A DNA stretch of 56,804 nucleotides from Flavobacteriaceae bacterium (lineage in GTDB: Bacteria; Bacteroidota; Bacteroidia; Flavobacteriales; Flavobacteriaceae). Under the pieces are notes generated by a model. The model was not told the DNA's origin, ran no database searches, and saw nothing but the letters and a program-made list of their open reading frames with translations. This document shows positions 16,742 to 25,302 of the stretch, one piece after another (the stretch's first letter is position 1; each line of letters opens with the position of its first letter). The stretch is from the NCBI GenBank assembly GCA_016764435.1, contig JAESRX010000090.1:20419-77222 (forward strand), written 5' to 3'. A program made the translations under genes and the position numbers.

Positions 16742-17896
16742 TTAGCCAAGTAAAGTTTCCAAATAATGTTTTTCAATATTATAAGCCTCTTTCAGACCTA
16801 CTATTTTTGCGTCGATTTTTGAAGTGTCCGATTTTTTATTTGATTTTGTTCCTACCAACATCACATTTTTACGGGTGTGCTCATTGCTAATAAATTCAAA
16901 TACCATGGTTTGGTACTGGTGTTTTTCTAAAATCAATGCTCTGATGGTATCTGTGATCATTTCGAACTGTCGTTCTTTAAAGATCCCGTATTTTAACAAG
17001 GGACTTTCTTGAGTAATTCCCTTTACTTGTTGACGGATTTGTTTGTGGCAGCAAGGGGCACAAATAATTAATTCTGCATTTGCGACCAAGCCTTTATAAA
17101 TGGCATCATCAGTTGCGGTATCACAGGCATGTAACGCAATTAATATATCTATTTTACTATTGTCAAATTCTTGTATTTTCTGCGCGACAAAATTTAAATT
17201 CTCAAAGCCACATTTTTCCGATATATCATTGCAATAATCCACTAAATTCTGACGCAATTCAATCCCCGTAACGGAGACAGAATGTTTTTTAGTATTCACT
17301 AAATAATCATATAAAGCAAAGGTCAAATAGCCTTTTCCAGAGCCCATATCTACAATATTAATATGTTTAGGCAACTTAGCATTTTTTAACAAGCCTTCTA
17401 TAATCTCTAAATACTTGTTAATTTGACGGTATTTATCCGACATTTTTGGAATGACTTTATCTTCCGTATCTGTGATTCCTAAATACTGTAAATAAGCCCC
17501 CATTTCTGCCCTTTTCTCTTTTGGTTTATCATGGGTTTCTGGCAATTTATTTTTAAAACTAGCGGCTGTAGAACGGTAGGTAATTTTCTTCTTTTTAGAA
17601 ACAAAGACCAATAAATCTCCTCCCAACATAAATAAAGTGGCGGTTCTAAAACTTTCGGATAATAAGGTTTCCAGTTCTTTACAAGTCTCCTCGTAGGTAT
17701 AATTCTTCACCTGATCATTGGTGCTATAATGATAGGTAAATTGAAACATGTCTACCTCTTTAATTCTCACCATACGGACATACACATTCGGTAATCCGTC
17801 CCCTTTTCTTACGGGCTTACTCAAGGTCAGTTTTACAAAATCTGAATTGTTTAAGCTCTCTTTTATCGTTGTAAATAATTGTTCTAATGTTTCCAT
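16742..17896 (-). CDS. SAM-dependent methyltransferase, METTL25/GSTCD-like (Methyltransf_32)
   Basis: The 384-residue protein has a variable N-terminal half and a C-terminal class I methyltransferase domain. The SAM loop is IVDMGSGKGYLTFALYDYL near 183-201. Motif VTGIELRQNLVDYCN follows near 212, then ILIALHACDTATDDAI near 251-266, and the family hallmark APCCHKQI near 280. The ALHACDTATD and CCHKQ motifs are shared with METTL25 and GSTCD proteins. The substrate in bacteria is not known. No signal peptide is seen. A possible TAATTTCG -7-like box lies just upstream. Confidence 0.82.
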   Translation of the reverse strand: METLEQLFTTIKESLNNSDFVKLTLSKPVRKGDGLPNVYVRMVRIKEVDMFQFTYHYSTNDQVKNYTYEETCKELETLLSESFRTATLFMLGGDLLVFVSKKKKITYRSTAASFKNKLPETHDKPKEKRAEMGAYLQYLGITDTEDKVIPKMSDKYRQINKYLEIIEGLLKNAKLPKHINIVDMGSGKGYLTFALYDYLVNTKKHSVSVTGIELRQNLVDYCNDISEKCGFENLNFVAQKIQEFDNSKIDILIALHACDTATDDAIYKGLVANAELIICAPCCHKQIRQQVKGITQESPLLKYGIFKERQFEMITDTIRALILEKHQYQTMVFEFISNEHTRKNVMLVGTKSNKKSDTSKIDAKIVGLKEAYNIEKHYLETLLG

Positions 17897-18137
17897 GCTG
17901 CGAAATTACGGATATAAAGTGGGATGTGTGCATGGTATAATAAGTTTGTTGATCCCCGCTACCTTCTACAGCTCCCCAAAAGGAAGAATAGAGTAATTAC
18001 CGGTTTAGAATCATTGCCGCGTCGTAAAAACGCCACGCAATGACGGGTGCGCGAACGTATGCGCCTATGCAGAAATTCAGGAAACAAGTACCCTCGTCAA
18101 TAGCTGTCATTTTAGTGAATACAGGAAAACTAAATCC

Positions 18138-20585
18138 CTAGACCGCATCCACATCTATGTTAAATCGAATGGCTCTAAAACTACCGATAGCATGGAAACT
18201 ATTACGGACTCTTTCTAAGTTTTTCTTTGTATTTACCAGGTGATCTTTGGGACCAATTTTAATGATGAAATTCCGGATATATAGATTCCGTACCCGACTC
18301 ACACTAGGGACAGTCGGCCCTAATAATTTAGTACCAAAAACATTGGTTAAGGAAGTGGTTAACCATTGCATGCCTTCTTCTATTCTAATTTCGTCCTTGT
18401 GTTTTAAGGTAACCTTTATGATTCTGAAAAATGGTGGGTATTGAAATTGCCAACGTTCATCCAATTGTTCTTTATACATGGCTGGGTAATCGTTACTGGC
18501 TACTTGTTGTAATATTTGATGGTAGGGATTAAAGGTTTGAATGGCTACACGACCTTGTTTAGAGGAGCGTCCAGACCTTCCGGATACTTGTACCATTAAT
18601 TGATAACTCCTTTCGTGGGCTCTAAAATCCGGAAAATTAAGCATGGTGTCTGAATTCATGATTCCTACTAAAGAAACATTAGAAAAGTCCAGTCCTTTGG
18701 AAAGCATTTGTGTCCCCACAAGAATATCTATTTCCTGTCCTTGAAACTTTCCTATAATTTTTTCAAAACCACGTTTCCCCTTGGTCGTATCAAAATCCAT
18801 TCGACCGATATTTGCCTCTGGAAACAGCTGTTCTAATTCTAGTTCTATCTGTTCAGTTCCAAAGCCCTTAGTATTTAATTTTTCACTCCCACAGGCCTTA
18901 CAGTTATACATCATCGCCTGATGATACCCACAGTAATGGCATCTAATTTCTCTTTTGTATTTATGAAATGTCAAACTCACATCACAATTAGGGCATTCTG
19001 GCGACACTCCACAGGTATCACATTCCACAATTGGAGCAAAACCACGCCTATTTTGAAAGAGAATCACCTGTTCTTTTTCCTTTAGGCTGTCCTGAATCAT
19101 TTCCAATAAGCGGTCTGAAAAGTGACCTTTCATTCTTTTTTTTCGATGTTTTTCCTTGACATCTATCAATTCAATAAGTGGCAATTTCACATTGTTATAT
19201 CGCTTTGTAAGTTCCACATAACCATATTTCCCTTGTTGAGCATTGTAAAATGATTCTATGCTTGGAGTCGCCGATCCCATTAATACTTTTGCCTTGTGTA
19301 TATGTGCCAATACCACCGCCGCATCCCGGGCATGGTATCTAGGTGCAGGGTCTTGTTGTTTAAAAGAAGGTTCGTGTTCCTCGTCTATTATAATTAATCC
19401 TATGTTTGAAAACGGTAAAAACATACCCGATCTCGCACCGATTATAAATTGTGCTTTGGTTTTTCCTGCGAGCATATTTTGCCAGACTTCCACCCGTTCA
19501 TTCATGGAATACTTCGAGTGAAACACCGATAGATAATCTCCAAAATACACTTGTAAACGTTGGATTAGCTGGGTAGTTAAGGCAATTTCAGGCAATAAAT
19601 ACACCACCTGTTTTCCTTCTTCTAAGGTCTTTTTTATCAAGTGGGCATAAATTTCTGTTTTCCCACTACTGGTTACTCCTTGTAATAAAGTCGTACTTTT
19701 TGTTTCGAAAGATGTTAGGATTTCGTCATAGGCTTTTTGCTGAAACTCGTTCAGTGTTTTTAAGGCATTCGACTGCCCTTCAAAAGTAACTCTGTCCACT
19801 TGTAAATGGTAATAATCTAAGATACCTTTGTCTACCAGTGTTTTTATCACTGCGGTAGAAACGCCTGATTTCTCCATCAATTCTTTGACAGGAATAGGTT
19901 TTTTTTGAGCATTCAATTGAAAATAGCACATCACTACGTCCCGCTGTTTTTTCGCCCGACTTAACAATTCTAACAAGGAAGCTAATTTTTCAGGAGCCGC
20001 CCACGCATCATTCAAACAAATATATTTTATCAGTTTTGGTTTGTACTGTTCATAGATATATTCCTTTACTTTAATAACTTCTTTACTTAACATATCCCCC
20101 AACACTGGCAATACATTTTTTTTATCCAAAATTTTAGTGATTTCTTGAATGGTGATTTCACTCTGAAATTGCAAGGCTTCGAAAATTAAAAACTCATGTT
20201 CAGAAAGATGCTCTTCCTCTTTAAATTCAGGATTTAAGGAAATACTTGTTTCACTTTCCAATAAATATGTAGATGGAATGGCCGCTCTAAACACTTCGCC
20301 TAAAGAACACATATAATAGGATGCCATCCATTCCCAATGTGTGAACTGCTTTTCGTTTACGATAGGCGCATCATCCAAAATCTGAAAAATATCCTTAGCG
20401 ACATATCCTTCTGGAGGTGTATTATGTATTTCTCTAACAAGCGCTGTGGTAATCCTACTTTTACCAAAAGGAACCGCTACCCGCATCCCTATTTCTAAAA
20501 ACTCGGACTCTTCTTCCGTAATTCTATAGGTAAACAACTTAGTAAGAGGGATTGGCAATACAACGCTAATAAAAAATAATTTCAT
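18138..20585 (-). CDS. priA: PriA: primosomal protein N' (replication restart helicase)
   Basis: PriA binds stalled forks and reloads the replisome. The 815-residue protein has an N-terminal 3'-DNA-binding domain (about 1-100, with RVAVPFGKSRITTALV), then a superfamily 2 helicase. The helicase shows Walker A GVTSSGKTEIY near 306, a DEEH box (IIIDEEHEPSFKQQDPAPRYHARDAA), and motif III GSATPS. Motif VI, QVSGRSGRSSKQGRVAIQT, comes later. The eight-cysteine zinc module CDTCGVSPECPNC ... CHYCGYH ... CKACGSE splits the helicase core as in known PriA. A TATATTTG box lies 20 bases upstream of the start. Confidence 0.96.
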   Translation of the reverse strand: MKLFFISVVLPIPLTKLFTYRITEEESEFLEIGMRVAVPFGKSRITTALVREIHNTPPEGYVAKDIFQILDDAPIVNEKQFTHWEWMASYYMCSLGEVFRAAIPSTYLLESETSISLNPEFKEEEHLSEHEFLIFEALQFQSEITIQEITKILDKKNVLPVLGDMLSKEVIKVKEYIYEQYKPKLIKYICLNDAWAAPEKLASLLELLSRAKKQRDVVMCYFQLNAQKKPIPVKELMEKSGVSTAVIKTLVDKGILDYYHLQVDRVTFEGQSNALKTLNEFQQKAYDEILTSFETKSTTLLQGVTSSGKTEIYAHLIKKTLEEGKQVVYLLPEIALTTQLIQRLQVYFGDYLSVFHSKYSMNERVEVWQNMLAGKTKAQFIIGARSGMFLPFSNIGLIIIDEEHEPSFKQQDPAPRYHARDAAVVLAHIHKAKVLMGSATPSIESFYNAQQGKYGYVELTKRYNNVKLPLIELIDVKEKHRKKRMKGHFSDRLLEMIQDSLKEKEQVILFQNRRGFAPIVECDTCGVSPECPNCDVSLTFHKYKREIRCHYCGYHQAMMYNCKACGSEKLNTKGFGTEQIELELEQLFPEANIGRMDFDTTKGKRGFEKIIGKFQGQEIDILVGTQMLSKGLDFSNVSLVGIMNSDTMLNFPDFRAHERSYQLMVQVSGRSGRSSKQGRVAIQTFNPYHQILQQVASNDYPAMYKEQLDERWQFQYPPFFRIIKVTLKHKDEIRIEEGMQWLTTSLTNVFGTKLLGPTVPSVSRVRNLYIRNFIIKIGPKDHLVNTKKNLERVRNSFHAIGSFRAIRFNIDVDAV

Positions 20586-20604
20586 ACAATGGAATAATAA
20601 AGTT

Positions 20605-20612
20605 CAAATATA
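20605..20612 (-). promoter_or_regulatory. -7 box of priA
   Basis: TATATTTG on the minus strand, about 20 bases before the priA ATG, an exact TAnnTTTG match. The -33 element is not clear. Confidence 0.5.
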
Positions 20613-20651
20613 AGCCTTTATCAGCATACTACTTTCAGGACTTTATTTTTT

Positions 20652-20668
20652 TTGGCACACTGTTTGTA
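20652..20668 (+). promoter_or_regulatory. Possible sigma-54 (RpoN) promoter
   Basis: TTGGCACACTGTTTGTA has GG at 20654-20655 and G-T at 20666-20667, with the 12-base period of the -24/-12 element (consensus TGGCAC-N5-TTGC). Only the last base of the GC pair differs. Predicted transcription start is about 20679, placing the ATGs at 20706 and 20727 in a sensible leader. No TAnnTTTG box is seen here, which supports a different sigma factor. Confidence 0.55.
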
Positions 20669-20726
20669 ATTAAGTTAACAGAGGTTGCTAAACAAGTTGC
20701 CAAGTATGAACCTTAAAATTTTTATC

Positions 20727-22064
20727 ATGAAAAACAATTACACATTTATAGTGGCTCTTTTCTTTATAGGATTTGGTGCCTTCGCAAATAACACAGACAA
20801 TACATCGACTTTCAACAGTCGTTATTATAATACCAATGGTGAATCTTTCACTTTTACAGAACGTGGAATTACGTTCTCTGTCTTTCAAAATGGGGAGTTT
20901 GATTTCTATATAGACAGCCACCGTGGTGTGAGCGCTACGATAAATGGAAAACATGGAAGTATCAGCTTTAACGCTGGTTACAATTATGATGCCTATGTGC
21001 AATATGACGATTATGGAGCCATCATCCAAATAGAAGACATCCCAATTTATTACGACAATTACGGAAGAATCAGCAGGGCTGGAGATGTAGACATCCGTTA
21101 CAACAATCGCAGGTTAGTGCGCGTTGGTGGATTGCATGTATATTATGACAATTACGGAAATTACGCACGCTATTCAGGCTATATAAACCGTTACAACAGA
21201 CAGTATGTATTTCACCCGTTCCACAACTTTTTTGTAAGACCATTATTTGATTTTGCCATCGTAAGTTTTAACCCATACAGAAGCCATTACAGTCACCATA
21301 GATATAGTTACAACTATCACAGAAATCACTATAACAGTCATGATTACCACAATGGATACAACAGGAGGTATGACACACGTAGAAGAACGGTAAGTAACAG
21401 AGTGAGACACAGTAATTATGGACAGAAAAGAAATGGAAAATATACGTCTAATAATGCAAGACGTAAACAATACGACAGTAAAAGACGCAACAGTACACAT
21501 AGGACAAATGACAGTGCAAGCAGGCGTTCTGTAGCAACATCAAATAGCGCAACGAAAAGTAACAACAGAAGAAGCGTTACGAACCGTGGTGTAGGAAACA
21601 GCAACAGACGTGTCACTGGGAATACTTCTAGAAACGATAGAAGTACTACGAATAAAAGAGCGATTACCAATAGGAACCACAACAAAAGATCCGTTGAAAG
21701 CGGGAACAATAGACGTTCCCATACGAACAACCGTAAAAGTACAAATACAAATAGGCGTGTGACAAGTACCTCCTCTAGAAATAATAGAAGAGCTACTTCT
21801 CAAAAAAGAGAAAACAGCCCTAGAAAAGCGGTAAGAACGCAACAGTCACAAAGAAGAGTAACAACACAAAACCGCAGTACTTCCCAACGAAAAGCAAGCA
21901 GGAGAACACCGCAAGCCTCTAGAAGAAGTGCGCAAGCAACACGAAATACATCAACAAGAACACAAAGAGCTACTCCAAGGGTTTCGCAAAAAAGAACAGC
22001 CAACCGTTCTCAATCAAACAGGCGAACTGTAAATAATAATAATTCCCGACGATCCCGTTCTTAA
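20727..22064 (+). CDS. Secreted, Arg-rich low-complexity protein with YDxYGxI repeats
   Basis: No named family is certain. From ATG 20727 the 445-residue protein has a Sec signal (MKNNYTFIVALFFIGFGAFAN). A middle region of about 25-160 carries short tyrosine repeats such as YDDYGAI, YYDNYGRI and YYDNYGNY, and a His/Tyr-rich patch follows. The last 230 residues or so are almost only Arg, Asn, Ser, Thr, Gln and Lys with very few acidic residues, so the tail is extremely basic and likely disordered. I recall similar YDxYGRI proteins as hypothetical in flavobacteria, usually shorter. The frame is open to 20685 and ATG 20706 is an alternative. The sigma-54-like element argues against the earliest start. 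The tail could bind nucleic acid, LPS or another polyanion outside the membrane; that is inference. Confidence 0.7.
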   Translation: MKNNYTFIVALFFIGFGAFANNTDNTSTFNSRYYNTNGESFTFTERGITFSVFQNGEFDFYIDSHRGVSATINGKHGSISFNAGYNYDAYVQYDDYGAIIQIEDIPIYYDNYGRISRAGDVDIRYNNRRLVRVGGLHVYYDNYGNYARYSGYINRYNRQYVFHPFHNFFVRPLFDFAIVSFNPYRSHYSHHRYSYNYHRNHYNSHDYHNGYNRRYDTRRRTVSNRVRHSNYGQKRNGKYTSNNARRKQYDSKRRNSTHRTNDSASRRSVATSNSATKSNNRRSVTNRGVGNSNRRVTGNTSRNDRSTTNKRAITNRNHNKRSVESGNNRRSHTNNRKSTNTNRRVTSTSSRNNRRATSQKRENSPRKAVRTQQSQRRVTTQNRSTSQRKASRRTPQASRRSAQATRNTSTRTQRATPRVSQKRTANRSQSNRRTVNNNNSRRSRS

Positions 22065-22077
22065 TAAGTAATAATCC

Positions 22078-22107
22078 AAAAAAAGCCACTCATTGAGTGG
22101 CTTTTTT
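22078..22107. terminator. Bidirectional terminator between Arg-rich protein and THUMP methyltransferase
   Basis: An 11-bp stem, AAAAGCCACTC with GAGTGGCTTTT, has a 3-base loop and A/T runs on both sides. The flanking genes converge on it. Confidence 0.85.
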
Positions 22108-22130
22108 AGTTTGTTTACATCTGTTGTTAT

Positions 22131-23336
22131 TTAATCCTCAGAAGGTTTATTTTCGTCTTGACTTAAATCTCTCATATGTGGGTTTTTCTTTGCTTTTCTA
22201 CTTCCTTCATACATATCGTAACGTACAAAACGACAGTCTAAATCCCCATTTTTCAATGGAATTCTACGAGACGTTTTCAATCCAACATGTTTTAAAGCTT
22301 CTAAATCAGAAGTAATAAACCACACCTTACAATCTGGATAACCATGTTTCAAGGTATCCCCTATCTTTTTATAAAACTCATGTGTATCTACTTCTAAACG
22401 CTCTCCATATGGTGGGTTAAACAAAATAGTTGTTTGCCCAAAAACTTCTTTCATCGAATTGAAAAAGTTAACATGGTGTACTTTTACAAAATCGTCTAAG
22501 TTAGAATTTTTGATATTATCGTTTGCTTTTCTTACAGCTGATGGCGCTTTATCAAAGCCCATTATTTTAAAATGCGAACTGGTAATTTTCTTTAATAAGG
22601 AATCATGGACTGCAAAAAACAGGTCCTCGTCGTAATCCTTCCAGTTTTCAAAACAAAATTCGTTTCGGTTAATATTCGCTGGAATATTACACGCAATCAT
22701 GGCGGCTTCTATCAGGATAGTTCCTGAACCACACATTGGATCGATAAAATTACATTCGCCTTTGTATCCAGACAATAACACCAATCCAGCAGCCAACACT
22801 TCGTTTATAGGTGCAATATTAGTCGCACTTCTATACCCACGTTTATGTAAAGAATCCCCAGAACTATCTAAAGAAATAGTACATGTATCACGGTGAATGT
22901 GAACATGAATCTTAACATCGGGATGTTTTAAATCTACATCAGGACGTTTGTCGTATTTGGCTCGGTAATAATCGGCAATCGCATCCTTTGTTTTTAAGGA
23001 AATATAATGTGAATTAGAGGTGAATTTATCAGAATTCACTACAGATCCAATGGAAAAAGTTCCATCTACATCTAAATAGTCCTCCCATTTAATCGTTTGT
23101 AATTTTTTATACAACTCATTTTCATCAAAAACACGAAAAACTTTAATAGGTTTTAAAATACGAATCGCCGTACGCAATGCCAAGTTGGATTTGTACATAA
23201 ACCCAGTATCACCCGTATAAGAAACGTTTCTTACTCCTACTACCACATCTTGCGCCCCTAAATCACGTAACTCTTCGGCCAATACTTCTTCTAATCCAAA
23301 CATGGTGGTGGCCACCATTTTAAAATTTTTATGCAT
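22131..23336 (-). CDS. THUMP-domain class I RNA methyltransferase (RlmL N-half / Trm14-like)
   Basis: The 401-residue cytoplasmic protein likely makes N2-methylguanosine in rRNA. The N-terminal FLD/THUMP region (about 1-160) includes FGLEEVLAEELRDLG, then RDTCTISLDSSGDSLHKRGYR near 154-174. The methyltransferase domain has INEVLAAGLVLLSGY, the SAM loop DPMCGSGTILIEAA near 200-213, and the catalytic NPPYGERL near 311-318. Family members include the N-terminal half of E. coli RlmL, acting on 23S rRNA G2445. The tail is rich in Lys and Glu. A TATTTTTG box at 23353-23360 serves as its promoter. Confidence 0.9.
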   Translation of the reverse strand: MHKNFKMVATTMFGLEEVLAEELRDLGAQDVVVGVRNVSYTGDTGFMYKSNLALRTAIRILKPIKVFRVFDENELYKKLQTIKWEDYLDVDGTFSIGSVVNSDKFTSNSHYISLKTKDAIADYYRAKYDKRPDVDLKHPDVKIHVHIHRDTCTISLDSSGDSLHKRGYRSATNIAPINEVLAAGLVLLSGYKGECNFIDPMCGSGTILIEAAMIACNIPANINRNEFCFENWKDYDEDLFFAVHDSLLKKITSSHFKIMGFDKAPSAVRKANDNIKNSNLDDFVKVHHVNFFNSMKEVFGQTTILFNPPYGERLEVDTHEFYKKIGDTLKHGYPDCKVWFITSDLEALKHVGLKTSRRIPLKNGDLDCRFVRYDMYEGSRKAKKNPHMRDLSQDENKPSED

Positions 23337-23352
23337 TTGATTTTATTTTTGG

Positions 23353-23380
23353 CAAAAATACACAAATAAGTGCGTTCAAA
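23353..23380 (-). promoter_or_regulatory. Promoter of THUMP methyltransferase
   Basis: On the minus strand TTTG (23377-23380), 16 bases, TATTTTTG (23353-23360). It is divergent from the promoter at 23400-23428. Confidence 0.55.
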
Positions 23381-23399
23381 CTCTTTTATCATTAAATGA

Positions 23400-23428
23400 T
23401 TGCAAAAACAATTAAATTAATACTTTTG
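23400..23428 (+). promoter_or_regulatory. Promoter of small methyltransferase / ZIP operon
   Basis: TTG at 23400-23402, 18 bases, TACTTTTG at 23421-23428, then 17 bases to the ATG at 23446. Good match in sequence and spacing. Confidence 0.7.
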
Positions 23429-23445
23429 TAGTGTAAAATTTATAG

Positions 23446-24174
23446 ATGAGTACAACAAAGAATTGGTTTAAAACTTGGTTTAATACCTCCTACTACCACA
23501 TATTATATCAGAACAGAAACGACGAAGAAGCGCAGTTTTTTATAAAAAACATTACTTCTTTTTTAAAGATAAAACAAGGGGACACCTTACTGGACTTGGG
23601 TTGCGGAAAGGGACGCCATGCTGTATTTTTAAATTCCTTGGGATTTAAAGTTACAGGTGCCGACTTATCCAGCAATAGTATTGCCCATGCGAAGCAGTTT
23701 GAAAATGAGCATTTGCGTTTTTTAGAACATGATATGCGGGATCCTTTTACGAGCAAATTCGATGTTATTTTCAATTTATTTACCAGTTTTGGTTTTTTTG
23801 AAGATGATAAAGAAGATATTTTAGTGCTCACAAATATAAAAAACGGACTGAAACAGCAAGGAACGGCTGTCATAGATTTTATGAATGCTCACAAAGTGAT
23901 TGCGAACATAGTCCCTAAAGAAACTGTGACACGAGGAAACATCACTTTTCATATAAAAAGGCGCTTCGAAAACGGCTTTATTATCAAAGATATTTCTTTT
24001 AGAGCCGACAATCAAGACCATCATTATACAGAACGTGTAAAATGTTTGAATTATGAAAAGATTGAAAAATTCCTTAAACAAGCGGGATTGCACATTGTCA
24101 ATGCATTTGGTGACTATGATTTATCCGACTTTAACCCTGACAAATCTAACCGATTAATCCTTGTTGTAGCATGA
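23446..24174 (+). CDS. Class I SAM-dependent methyltransferase
   Basis: The 242-residue protein has a clear SAM-binding fold: DTLLDLGCGKGRHAVFLNSLG near 45-65 (motif I), VTGADLS near 69 with the acidic residue binding the ribose, and FDVIFNLFTSFGFF near 105-118. It resembles small-molecule methyltransferases of the UbiE/Tam type, but the substrate is unknown. The stop codon overlaps the start of the ZIP transporter gene by 4 bases, so the two are one operon with coupled translation. There is no obvious biochemical link between them. Confidence 0.87.
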   Translation: MSTTKNWFKTWFNTSYYHILYQNRNDEEAQFFIKNITSFLKIKQGDTLLDLGCGKGRHAVFLNSLGFKVTGADLSSNSIAHAKQFENEHLRFLEHDMRDPFTSKFDVIFNLFTSFGFFEDDKEDILVLTNIKNGLKQQGTAVIDFMNAHKVIANIVPKETVTRGNITFHIKRRFENGFIIKDISFRADNQDHHYTERVKCLNYEKIEKFLKQAGLHIVNAFGDYDLSDFNPDKSNRLILVVA

Positions 24175-24857
24175 TTTATATAGCTTTAATAGCCTCTGTA
24201 CTTATCGGTATTCTAATTGTCTTTATTTTAAAACCAAATGACAAGTGGATCCAACTTTTTTTGGCCTTTAGTGGTGCCTATTTATTATCCATCACCTTGT
24301 TACATCTGTTACCAGAAGTATACCTCTCCGACTCAAAATATATAGGAATATTTATATTGATCGGGATTTTATTACAACTCGTCTTAGATTTCTTTTCACA
24401 AGGCGCGGAACACGGGCATATCCATGTACATAAAAAACATGTATTCCCTTGGGTATTGTTTATCAGTTTGAGTATTCATGCCTTATTGGAAGGGATCCCT
24501 CTGGCACATAGCCATGCAGGATACACGCACGAACACAATAATTTATTATGGGCCATTGTTATCCATAAAATTCCTGTAGCCATTATTTTAAGCTCCTTTT
24601 TATTGAATAGTTCCTTTGATAAAAAAAAGGGATTGCTCTTTATTTTAGGTTTTTCATTGATGTCTCCACTGGGAAGTTTCCTCGGTGACTCCTTACCTAT
24701 TTTAAATGAGTATCGAAACGAAATTACCTCTATTATCATTGGGATATTTTTACATATTTCTACCACCATTTTATTCGAATCTTCACAAAACCACAAGTTC
24801 AATGCCTTTAAATTCTTAGCTATTTTAACAGGAATGGGGATTGCACTACTGGTCTAA
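24171..24857 (+). CDS. ZIP-family metal transporter
   Basis: The 228-residue inner-membrane protein has about seven or eight hydrophobic segments. Signature residues of ZIP transporters are present: SIHALLEGIPLAHSHAG near 102-118 (HxxxEG, helix IV) and AIVIHKIPVAIILSSF near 128-143 (HK(I/A)P, helix V). A His-rich patch GAEHGHIHVHKKH near 78-90 lies in the long loop where ZIPs often bind metal. It probably imports Zn(II) or another divalent ion into the cytoplasm. It is translationally coupled to the methyltransferase upstream. Confidence 0.9.
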   Translation: MIYIALIASVLIGILIVFILKPNDKWIQLFLAFSGAYLLSITLLHLLPEVYLSDSKYIGIFILIGILLQLVLDFFSQGAEHGHIHVHKKHVFPWVLFISLSIHALLEGIPLAHSHAGYTHEHNNLLWAIVIHKIPVAIILSSFLLNSSFDKKKGLLFILGFSLMSPLGSFLGDSLPILNEYRNEITSIIIGIFLHISTTILFESSQNHKFNAFKFLAILTGMGIALLV

Positions 24858-25271
24858 TTTGGGTGATAAAAATTGGACATTCAAGATAGCATTACACAGA
24901 CTATCGTCCGTTCTAAATGATAGATAATTCTTAATAAACAATGCCACTTTAGTCGCGTTAAATCGAGTTATTTCCCTCTTGTTTTCAAAAAAATCAGAGG
25001 GAAATCACATCGAAAACTCCTCCTTAAAAAATACAACACATACTACACGCTATAATTACTCTTCGCGTTATAATCACAGGGATTGACATTATTCTAGGTC
25101 TTACTTTTCTGACTTATTTCAGGGGCGCGTATGAGATTCTTCCCTACAGCCACCTCTAATTCTAATTTCAGCATAGAAATCCCCATTGGTAAATTGAAAG
25201 AAAGGATCCTCAAATTTCTTTATCCTAATTACTCATAACGATTTCACAACATATACTTCTCATTTTTTCAT
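24858..25271. other. Intergenic region with one perfect stem-loop
   Basis: About 410 bases between the ZIP gene and the alkaline phosphatase promoter. No open frame looks real. A perfect 10-bp inverted repeat (ATTTCCCTCT at 24970-24979, AGAGGGAAAT at 24996-25005) has a 16-base AT loop but no following T run. Nothing else is recognised. Confidence 0.5.
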
Positions 25272-25279
25272 TACATTTG
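25272..25279 (+). promoter_or_regulatory. -7 box of alkaline phosphatase gene
   Basis: TACATTTG matches TAnnTTTG and overlaps a GTG at 25279 that opens the frame. Transcription would begin near 25286, so translation must start at the ATG at 25303. Confidence 0.55.
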
Positions 25280-25302
25280 TGACTATAATTACAACTTCAC
25301 CC

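Noticed and set aside
21243-22003. Long minus-strand frames opposite the Arg-rich gene
   Set aside because: They mirror the low-complexity Arg/Ser/Asn codons; the plus-strand frame has the signal peptide and promoter.
24970-25005. 10-bp stem-loop before the alkaline phosphatase gene as a terminator
   Set aside because: No T run on either strand and more than 100 bases from the ZIP stop; kept only as a note in the intergenic entry.
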